64,000 nt of DNA, taken from positions 1 to 64,000 of the forward strand of contig JADFJC010000001.1 of NCBI GenBank assembly GCA_022566315.1, written 5' to 3'. Position numbers and translations under genes: made by a program. Under the pieces are notes generated by a model. It ran no database searches and had not been told where the DNA came from. It saw nothing but the letters and a program-made list of their open reading frames with translations. Below are positions 1 through 6,295 of the stretch, one piece after another (position 1 is the first letter of the stretch; each line of letters opens with the position of its first letter). Source of the stretch: Planctomycetota bacterium (lineage in GTDB: Bacteria > Planctomycetota > Phycisphaerae > Sedimentisphaerales > Anaerobacaceae).

Positions 1-8
1 TGGCTAGA

Positions 9-49
9 ATGATTGGGTATATGTTGACGTATGGCGGTTTCGGGACGGA
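9..49 (+). pseudogene. Truncated RAYT 5' end fused to a REP hairpin
   Basis: The reading frame from the ATG at 9 gives IGYMLTYGGFGT, which matches the start of the intact transposase at 149 (VGYMVTWTTYGTW) minus two residues. It then runs straight into a C-rich hairpin (50-77). I read it as the decayed 5' end of a second REP-associated transposase gene. The same fragment recurs near 765-800. This is seen by eye on a short match, so it is moderately sure. Confidence 0.45.
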
Positions 50-84
50 CCCCCCAACGCCCTTCGGGGTTAGGGGGCTAAACA
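50..84 (+). repeat. REP-like hairpin with GGGGGCTAAACA tail (copy 1)
   Basis: CCCCC-AAC pairs with GTT-A-GGGGG around an inner CCC/GGG stem, followed by the tail CTAAACA. Copies with the same stem ends and tail lie at 712, 803, 1008 and 1165. A hairpin with a conserved tail next to a Y1 transposase is the hallmark of REP sequences mobilised by RAYTs. Confidence 0.6.
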
Positions 85-148
85 GGCGCCGCGATGAATC
101 GTGGCGTTAGATGAGGTGAGGGGTGGGCGAGTATGAGGGACGCTTGGG

Positions 149-598
149 ATGGCGAAGACGGTTGGTTATATGGTGACCTGGACTACGTATGGGACGTGGT
201 TGCAGGGTGACAGGCGAGGTTATGTAAGAAACGGCCAAGTATTGGGAGAGAACAAGACGTTGCATGACGCCAATCGAGGGCGGTTGGCCCAAAGACCGGT
301 CAGGCTTGGCAAGGAGAATAAGGCGGTCGTAGAGCGGACGATTTTGGGCAAAGCGCGGAGAATAGGGCAGAGTATCCTTGCAATAGCCGTGTGTTCGAAT
401 CATGTGCATATTGTGGTCGGGCATGATGGGAGACCTATCGAAGAGACCGTTCGAAGATATAAGAATGCAAGTACGGTGGCGTTGAGAGAGAAGGGATTGG
501 AGGGGAAGGTTTGGACTCGGGGGTATGATAAGCGGTTTTGCTTTGATGAGGCGTCTTTGCAGGAACGCATTCGGTATGTGCAAGGGCACGATTCATAG
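149..598 (+). CDS. REP-associated tyrosine transposase (Y1/IS200-like, RAYT)
   Basis: The 149-residue protein is of the Y1 transposase superfamily (HUH single-strand DNA endonucleases that cut and rejoin hairpin-containing DNA). Visible marks are the N-terminal VGYMVTWTTYGTWLQGDRRG block, the metal-binding HUH motif H85-V86-H87 in SNHVHIVV, and a likely catalytic tyrosine at Tyr104 in RRYKNAS. The length is near that of compact RAYTs, with no second insertion-sequence gene beside it. It is surrounded by REP-like hairpins (50, 712, 803, 1008, 1165) and by two truncated copies of its own 5' end. RAYTs are usually single-copy domesticated genes that spread REP hairpins. No strong ribosome binding site is visible. 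The family is quite sure; activity is unknown. Confidence 0.85.
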   Translation: MAKTVGYMVTWTTYGTWLQGDRRGYVRNGQVLGENKTLHDANRGRLAQRPVRLGKENKAVVERTILGKARRIGQSILAIAVCSNHVHIVVGHDGRPIEETVRRYKNASTVALREKGLEGKVWTRGYDKRFCFDEASLQERIRYVQGHDS

Positions 599-711
599 AA
601 ATACGAACAAAGGATTTGATGGTCGCTGGTTGCTTGGGGGGAGGACCCCGCAATGAATTGCCCCGAACTAATTAGACGTGAGTTAGCACTCAATAAGTGC
701 GGGACAAGCAA

Positions 712-736
712 CCCCCGACAGTGCCGGGGGCTAACA
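712..736 (+). repeat. REP-like hairpin (copy 2)
   Basis: CCCCCG at 712 pairs with the G run at 726-730, followed by CTAACA, one A shorter than the other tails. It lies about 110 bases downstream of the transposase stop codon. Confidence 0.5.
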
Positions 737-764
737 GGCATTGAGGCGAGGGGGGACGGTGATG

Positions 765-802
765 TTGGGTATGTGATGACGTATGGCGCTTTCGGGACGT
801 GA
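765..802 (+). pseudogene. Second truncated RAYT 5' end
   Basis: This frame reads VGYVMTYGAFGT and then a stop, nearly the same as the fragment at 9-49 and similar to the start of the intact transposase. It too runs directly into a REP hairpin (803-849). The two fragment-plus-hairpin units therefore form direct repeats flanking the intact gene. Confidence 0.45.
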
Positions 803-856
803 CCCCCCAACGCTGCCTTATAGGCAGGTAAGATCATGGGGTTGGGGGGCTAAACA
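803..856 (+). repeat. REP-like hairpin (copy 3, long form)
   Basis: A perfect 9 bp stem (CCCCCCAAC at 803-811 with GTTGGGGGG at 841-849) encloses an inner CTGCC/GGCAG hairpin and ends in CTAAACA. It is the longest and best-paired member of the set. Confidence 0.6.
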
Positions 857-963
857 GTCAAAGTGGTGCGAAATCTTGACTGTCATCAGACAAGTATCGT
901 ACCCTACCTTCTAAACATGCAATTCCCGCCAAAATTTTCTTATCGTTCGAAGAACGGGAAAAG

Positions 964-1269
964 TGGACGAAATCTTTACAAGATGGGTTGGACTTGAGGA
1001 AAGAAAACCCCCAGTAAAACTGGGGGCTAAACAATATTGAGATTGCTTCGGCCTAAAAGACAGGCCTCGCAATGACATTTTATTTTGGATTCCTGGACGA
1101 AATCTTTACAAGATGAGTTGGACTTGAGTTGCTGATTCGGGTATTATGCCGGGAGGAAAGAAAACCCCCAGTAAAACTGGGGGCTAAACAGTATTGAGAT
1201 TGCTTTACCCGCCTTCGCGGGCACAAGCTCTAAGGCAGGCCTCGCAATGACAATTTATTTTGGATTCCT
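964..1269 (+). repeat. Tandem duplication, two units each carrying a REP hairpin
   Basis: Unit 1 (964-1093) and unit 2 (1094-1269) both start TGGACGAAATC and end at GGATTCC. Both contain the hairpin CCCCCAGT/ACTGGGGG followed by CTAAACA (1008-1033 and 1165-1190), and both contain a second imperfect hairpin with arms ATTGC and GCAAT. Unit 2 has about 45 extra bases in two places. No coding sequence is apparent, so the duplicated block fills the space before the isomerase gene. Confidence 0.75.
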
Positions 1270-1290
1270 GCCCATTAAGGAGAACGTAAA

Positions 1291-2115
1291 ATGTCAAATG
1301 TTTATATCGGTGTCAATATGGAGTTTGTGCGGCACGCCGACAAGTCGTTTGAGTGGGGTGTGGAAAAAGCGGCGGAGTTAGGCTATGAATACGTAGAGCC
1401 GATGGTACACTGGGGGCGAGAGCTGCTGAGTGAGGCGGGGTATTTTCACAGTGTATCTATGTTAGATGATCCGTACCGGATTAAACGGGCGTGTGACAAG
1501 GCGGGTATTAAGCTTTCCGGCCTTTCGGCGCATACGCCATTGTGTAAACCGGAAATCAGTACGGAGTATCTCAAGCAGGCAATTCGATTTGCGGTTGAAT
1601 GTGGTGCTCCGGTGGTGAATACCGATGAAGGGCCTAAACCCTTGTGGACGACGGAGGAAGAAGACCACGTTCTGATGCGGTATGTGTTGAAAGAAGCAGC
1701 GGCGGTTGCGGAAGCACGCGGGATATTGATTGGACTTGAGCCACACCAGCAGTACAGCCAGCATCCTGAGGGCCTTGACAAGATTTATGAGCTGGTTGAT
1801 TCAAAAGCTATCGGAATCAACTTCGATACCGGCAACAGTTACCTGTCCGGTCACGACCCAATTGAGTGGCTCGGGCAAGTCAAGGACAGGTTGGTACATC
1901 TGCATGCCAAGGATATTTCGGTGCAGCAATCAGAGGACGAACGCGGCAAGGTAACAGGAACGCCGGTGGGTTGTGCCTGTGGTGATGGAGTTATCGACTG
2001 GAAAAAAGTGGTCGAGATATGCAAAGGCGCACCCCGTGATATTGTTTTTAGCGTCGAGTGTGGTACTGTGGAACAAGCTGAGCGAAGTATCAGTTACCTT
2101 AAAAAACTGGTGTAG
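1291..2115 (+). CDS. Sugar phosphate isomerase/epimerase (TIM barrel)
   Basis: The 274-residue protein fits the AP-endonuclease-family-2 / xylose-isomerase-like TIM barrel superfamily, which includes hydroxypyruvate isomerases and ketose 3-epimerases. Supporting segments are VEPMVHWG in strand 2, ILIGLEPHQQY with a metal-ligand-type glutamate, GINFDTGNSYLSG with aspartate, LVHLHAKDIS with histidine, and the late FSVECG glutamate. No signal peptide is present, so it is cytoplasmic. AAGGAG at 1278 is well spaced for the ATG at 1291. A secreted sulfatase follows 35 bases later on the same strand, suggesting sugar catabolism. The exact substrate cannot be read from sequence. Confidence 0.85.
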   Translation: MSNVYIGVNMEFVRHADKSFEWGVEKAAELGYEYVEPMVHWGRELLSEAGYFHSVSMLDDPYRIKRACDKAGIKLSGLSAHTPLCKPEISTEYLKQAIRFAVECGAPVVNTDEGPKPLWTTEEEDHVLMRYVLKEAAAVAEARGILIGLEPHQQYSQHPEGLDKIYELVDSKAIGINFDTGNSYLSGHDPIEWLGQVKDRLVHLHAKDISVQQSEDERGKVTGTPVGCACGDGVIDWKKVVEICKGAPRDIVFSVECGTVEQAERSISYLKKLV

Positions 2116-2150
2116 CAGCTTGCAGGTCGCAAACAGACAGATATTTGAAT

Positions 2151-3584
2151 ATGAAAAAAGGACGTATTAAAAGAAGAGAGTTTCTGCAGAGAGCCGGGCT
2201 TGGTGCGGCATCGGCTGTCTTAGGGGCAGGTTTAGCGGGATGTGCAGGTGCAGAGTTTCTTGGCGCAAAGTCCGCGCGAAAGCCGAATCTTGTATTTATC
2301 TTCGCTGACCAATGGCGAGCACAGGCGACTGGCTATGGCGGTGACCCCAATGCCCAAACGCCACACTTAGATAAACTTGCGAAAGAAAGTATCAACTTCA
2401 CTAACGCTGTGTCAGGTTGTCCGGTGTGCACGCCGTATCGTGCCAGCTTAATAACCGGGCAGTATTGGCTTACGCACGGTATCTTTTATAACGATAAGCC
2501 ATTAGATCCGGATGCTACTACCATTGGTAAAGTATATGGCCAGGCCGGTTACGAAACAGCATATATCGGCAAGTGGCATATAGACGGTCATGGCAGGAGC
2601 TCCTTTATCCCGAAGGAAAGAAGGCAGGGCTTTAAGTTCTGGAGGGTCTGTGAATGCACCCACAATTACAACAATTCACTTTATTATGGTGACACGCCCG
2701 TCAAGCAATACTGGGATGGTTATGATGCCATTGCCCAGACCCGCGAAGCTCAAAAATATATTCGGCAATATGCGAACAAAACACCGTTCGTTCTGTTCGT
2801 GTCGTGGGGTCCGCCGCACGGGCCATATCACACGGCCCCGGAAAAATATCGAAGGATGTTCTCGGCAGACAAAATTATCCTTCATCCCAATGTCCCTGAG
2901 TCGTTAAAGAAAAAGGCACGGGAAGAGTTGGCCGGCTATTATGCCCATATCGCGGTATTGGATGATTGCATTGGAGATGTTCTTGATACGTTAAAAGAAT
3001 GCGGCATTGAAGAAAATACTATTTTTGTTTTTACCTCCGACCACGGTGATATGCTGCATTCTCACAGTCAGACTAAAAAACAAAAGCCCTGGGAAGAGTC
3101 GGTCAGGGTACCGTTTTTAGTGCGCTATCCCGCGGTACACGGGAAAACAGGCAGGAAGATTGATATGCCGATTAATACACCTGATATTATGCCGACACTG
3201 CTTGGCTTGAGCGGTATTGCCATTCCAAAATCGGTTGAGGGTAAGGATTTCTCAGGTGTGATTAAAGGAACACAGTCGCCGGATAACGATGCGGTTTTGA
3301 TAATGTGCCCGGTGCCGTTCCACCAATGGAGTTATAAGCGGGGTGGTCGGGAATACCGGGGGGTGCGCACGCGACGTTATACTTATGTGCGGGATATTAA
3401 CGGGCCGTGGCTGCTTTATGATAATCAGAGAGACCCATATCAACTGGAAAATCTGTGTAATAGTCCGAAGTATGCGCAAATCCAGCAACAACTGGAAAAG
3501 ATATTGTCTCGAAAGCTGAAAAAAACAAATGATAAATTTTTGCCCGGTCCCGAATATATGGCTATGTGGAATTATCAGTGGTGA
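2151..3584 (+). CDS. Tat-exported sulfatase (S1 family, FGly type), putative lipoprotein
   Basis: The 477-residue type I sulfatase hydrolyses sulfate esters using a formylglycine made from cysteine. The CxPxR maturation motif is C93-T-P-Y-R97. FADQWR supplies early metal ligands, IGKWHIDG the lysine-histidine pair and FTSDHGDM the later aspartate-histidine. The N terminus has twin arginines (RRREFLQ-like, residues 8-9) followed by a hydrophobic stretch ending LAGC31, so it is probably a Tat-exported lipoprotein. A TTG two codons upstream (2145) is in frame; ATG 2151 is preferred although no clear ribosome binding site precedes it. With the second sulfatase (20877), fucosidase and rhamnose genes it points to sulfated polysaccharide use. 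Confidence 0.88.
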   Translation: MKKGRIKRREFLQRAGLGAASAVLGAGLAGCAGAEFLGAKSARKPNLVFIFADQWRAQATGYGGDPNAQTPHLDKLAKESINFTNAVSGCPVCTPYRASLITGQYWLTHGIFYNDKPLDPDATTIGKVYGQAGYETAYIGKWHIDGHGRSSFIPKERRQGFKFWRVCECTHNYNNSLYYGDTPVKQYWDGYDAIAQTREAQKYIRQYANKTPFVLFVSWGPPHGPYHTAPEKYRRMFSADKIILHPNVPESLKKKAREELAGYYAHIAVLDDCIGDVLDTLKECGIEENTIFVFTSDHGDMLHSHSQTKKQKPWEESVRVPFLVRYPAVHGKTGRKIDMPINTPDIMPTLLGLSGIAIPKSVEGKDFSGVIKGTQSPDNDAVLIMCPVPFHQWSYKRGGREYRGVRTRRYTYVRDINGPWLLYDNQRDPYQLENLCNSPKYAQIQQQLEKILSRKLKKTNDKFLPGPEYMAMWNYQW

Positions 3585-3589
3585 CGGAA

Positions 3590-3605
3590 CCCCGATGTAT
3601 CGGGG
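3590..3605 (+). terminator. Hairpin just after the sulfatase stop
   Basis: CCCCGAT and ATCGGGG pair around a two-base loop six bases after the stop codon. No T-run follows, so it may be a transcript-stabilising or weak termination hairpin rather than a classical terminator. Confidence 0.35.
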
Positions 3606-3615
3606 GACCAAAGTA

Positions 3616-3747
3616 AGGACTTGTAAATAAATTATCTTCCATTTTTGGCTGGCTGTGGCCCTGCCTGCCGGCAGGCAAGTTCGGCTGGCGGTGTCAGCCT
3701 TGTCCTCGCTGGAGCCAAAAACGAAACCTAATTTCTTTACCAGTCCT
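3616..3747 (+). mobile_element. MITE-like element, copy A (132 bp)
   Basis: The element begins AGGACTTGTAAATAAATTA and ends TAATTTCTTTACCAGTCCT; the ends are inverted repeats matching at 17 of 19 positions and imperfectly for about 34. The centre holds a CTGCCTGCCGGCAGGCAAG palindrome. Copies lie at 4717, 12040 and 33813. It encodes nothing visible. Non-autonomous transposon or interspersed hairpin element are both possible; no clear target duplication was seen. Confidence 0.75.
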
Positions 3748-3782
3748 AAGTTTATGAAAAAGTAACTGAAGGAAAAGCGGTT

Positions 3783-4727
3783 ATGGAAAACTTCAAAAGT
3801 ATTACCATCATTCTCTTATTGGCTGTTGTTTTTTTAGCTGTCTCGGACACGACATTTGCGGAAAACCCTATGAGGATTACTACAGAGGAAAATATTATTT
3901 CGGTCCATACAGGCGATAGTGTTTTGCTGCGATATCATTACCGGGACGTGCCTTTCAAACCATGCGTGCAGCAGTTATTCTCGCCGCGCGGCGTTAACGT
4001 TCTGCGCGATGCGCCTGCCGACCATCTGCATCATCACGCATTGATGTTTGCGGTTGCCGTGGATGGTGTGAACTTCTGGGAAGAGCAACGGTCACCAGGC
4101 CGTCAAATGCACCGCTGCTTTACCGACACAAGAATCGACAAACACAATGGTGTACCCATCGCGGGCTTTACGGAACAGCTCGACTGGGTCAACCCTCGCA
4201 ATGAAGAATTGCTGCTCAAGGAGTGTCGCACAATCGCGGTCTGCCCCATGAACGACTTTAAGGCCACGCTTTTGGACTGGCAATCCAGCTTTGCTGTGCC
4301 ATCCGGAAAAGAATCAGCGACGCTTAGCGGTTCACATTACTTTGGTTTGGGTATGCGTTTTTTGAAATCGATGGATACTGGTGGTCAGTTCCGCAACGCT
4401 GAGGGTAAGACCGGCGATGTCGTGCGGGGTAACGAACGGCTTGTGCAAGCAAGGTGGTGCGCTTATACTGCCGAGGCGAACGGCAAAGTTGTTACGGTTG
4501 CTATGTTCGGCCATCCGGATAATCTGCGTCATCCGACACCGTGGTTTACTATGACCAAGCCTTTTGCTTACCTCTCGGCGACGCTGAATCTGCACAAAGA
4601 GCCGCTGGCAATAACATCAGATAAACCACTGGTATTACGCTACGCCGTGGTCGTGTGGGACAATCGAGTTGAAAACGAGCGAATCGAACAGGTTTATAAC
4701 TGGTGGGTCAACCCTAAGGACTTGTAA
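3783..4727 (+). CDS. PmoA/DUF6807 family secreted protein
   Basis: The 314-residue protein belongs to the DUF6807 family (annotated 'methane oxygenase PmoA family' by sequence name only; not methane oxidation). Typical marks are the histidine cluster DHLHHHALMFAVAVDGVNFWEE, the late GHPDNLRHPTPWF and the terminal RYAVVVWD segment. A signal peptide (residues 1-26, ending TFA) implies export. The family is abundant beside sugar oxidoreductases in Planctomycetota, and a Gfo/Idh/MocA protein follows here; biochemical function is not established. Oddly, the last codons and stop lie inside MITE-like copy B, which begins at 4717, so the element supplies the end of this reading frame. Confidence 0.82.
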   Translation: MENFKSITIILLLAVVFLAVSDTTFAENPMRITTEENIISVHTGDSVLLRYHYRDVPFKPCVQQLFSPRGVNVLRDAPADHLHHHALMFAVAVDGVNFWEEQRSPGRQMHRCFTDTRIDKHNGVPIAGFTEQLDWVNPRNEELLLKECRTIAVCPMNDFKATLLDWQSSFAVPSGKESATLSGSHYFGLGMRFLKSMDTGGQFRNAEGKTGDVVRGNERLVQARWCAYTAEANGKVVTVAMFGHPDNLRHPTPWFTMTKPFAYLSATLNLHKEPLAITSDKPLVLRYAVVVWDNRVENERIEQVYNWWVNPKDL

Positions 4728-4827
4728 ATAAATTATCTTCCATTTTTGGCTGGCTGCGGCTTCGGCTGGCGGTGTCAGCCTTGTCCTCGCTCAGCCAAAA
4801 ACGAAACCTAACTTCTTTACCAGTCCT
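4717..4827 (+). mobile_element. MITE-like element, copy B (111 bp), overlapping a gene end
   Basis: The same terminal inverted repeats as copy A are present, with a shorter centre lacking the CTGCCGGCAGG palindrome. Its first 11 bases encode the final residues and stop codon of the preceding DUF6807 gene. The rest fills the gap before the Gfo/Idh gene. Confidence 0.75.
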
Positions 4828-4861
4828 AAGTAATAATATAAACTGAATTGAGGAGAAAGCT

Positions 4862-6169
4862 ATGAGTAAGAAACAAAAATCAATAGACAAGACAAAGCAC
4901 AGCCTGACGCGTCGGCAGTTCATTCGCCGGGCTGGTGCGGCTGCGGCAACAGTTACAGTTGCAGGTACATCTTCGAAACGTGCCATCGGCCAAAGGCGAA
5001 GTGCCAATGAACGTATCGGGGTTGGCTTCATCGGTTGCGGCGGTCGAAGCGGTGCTCACTTTAATGTCGTTCACTGGCTCAAGACACAGGCAAAAAAACC
5101 AATAGATATTGTCGCCGTTTGTGACGTTTACAAGCCACGAATGGAACAACGCGCGAAAGGCTACGGTGCCAAGGGATATATGGATTATCGGGAACTGCTT
5201 GATGATGCGAATGTTGATGTTGTCTGCATCGCCACGCCGGACCATCATCACGGCTATCAGGCGATTGACGCTGTCCGGGCAGGCAAGGACGTTTACTGCG
5301 AAAAGCCGGTAACGCACTGGCGACAGTTCGAGCTGACCAAGCGGTTGGCGGCAGAGGTGAAAAAAAGCGGCCGAGTCTTCCAGCTCGGTACGCAAGGTAT
5401 GTACGACTCAGCATGGAAGCAAATGAAGAACCTGATTGCTGACGGTTTGATTGGCCGGCCAATTCACGCCGAGTGCGGCTATTTTCGTGTAGGTGACTGG
5501 GGTGAGCGCGGTATGCCAATTGATGACGCCGATGTTAGGCCCGGTTCAGAGCTGGACTGGGAAGGCTTTCTCGGCGATGCGCCTAAGCGTCCCTTTGACG
5601 TGAGCCGATTCTTCCGCTGGCGGATGTACGAGGATTATGCAGGCGGGCCTTCGACGGATTTGTTTCCGCATAGTCTGACGCCGGTGCTGTCTATGCTCGG
5701 AGTTAGTATGCCCAGCACGGTCGTGGCAACCGGCGGCAAGTTCCGCTATCAGGAGCGTGAGATACCCGATACGTTTAATATGCTCATCGATTACCCGGAG
5801 AATATCACAGTTGCGGTATTAGGAACGCAGGGAAATAATTATGCGACAACCGCGTGTCGTGGTGCTGGAAATCGTTTGCCGGTTATCCGCGGATGGGAAG
5901 GCACGCTCACCATCGAAAAGAACGAAATCGTTTTTATGCCCGCCGAGGGTTCCAAGAAAAAACCCCAGCGTTTCGCCATCGAGCACGGGGAAGACTTTGT
6001 CGGATACTGGCAGAAATTCCTCGACTGCTGCCGTTCGCGCCAGCAGCAGACTCTAAGCCCAATGGATTTAGCGTACTATGTGCAAACGCCATTACAAATG
6101 GGTATGCTCTGTTTACGCGAGGGCAAGGTCGCGCGGTTCGACCGGAGTAAAGAAAAAATCCTTTTATAA
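4862..6169 (+). CDS. Gfo/Idh/MocA family oxidoreductase with Tat signal
   Basis: The 435-residue NAD(P)-dependent oxidoreductase is of the glucose-fructose oxidoreductase type. The N terminus LTRRQFIRRAG (twin Arg 17-18) plus an alanine-rich stretch is a Tat signal, so the protein probably folds with its cofactor and is exported. The Rossmann fold starts at GVGFIGCGGRSG (53-64), and CEKPVTHW (146-153) carries the family EKP lysine; a C-terminal substrate domain follows. GAGGAGAAAGC before the ATG is a good ribosome binding site. It probably oxidises or rearranges a sugar released outside the cytoplasm; the substrate is unknown. Confidence 0.88.
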   Translation: MSKKQKSIDKTKHSLTRRQFIRRAGAAAATVTVAGTSSKRAIGQRRSANERIGVGFIGCGGRSGAHFNVVHWLKTQAKKPIDIVAVCDVYKPRMEQRAKGYGAKGYMDYRELLDDANVDVVCIATPDHHHGYQAIDAVRAGKDVYCEKPVTHWRQFELTKRLAAEVKKSGRVFQLGTQGMYDSAWKQMKNLIADGLIGRPIHAECGYFRVGDWGERGMPIDDADVRPGSELDWEGFLGDAPKRPFDVSRFFRWRMYEDYAGGPSTDLFPHSLTPVLSMLGVSMPSTVVATGGKFRYQEREIPDTFNMLIDYPENITVAVLGTQGNNYATTACRGAGNRLPVIRGWEGTLTIEKNEIVFMPAEGSKKKPQRFAIEHGEDFVGYWQKFLDCCRSRQQQTLSPMDLAYYVQTPLQMGMLCLREGKVARFDRSKEKILL

Positions 6170-6295
6170 ATTACCTTACAGGATGTATAATATACCTGGT
6201 AATAAAATGGAACAACTCGGCCGTTCCGCTCCTTTGCTCTACCGGACACAGTAAAATCTATTGTATGGGAAATCTCAGTTCAAAGGAGATAGATT

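Noticed and set aside
107..589. 160-residue minus-strand frame across the transposase
   Set aside because: It is the complement of the intact Y1 transposase, has no start signal and no recognisable product.
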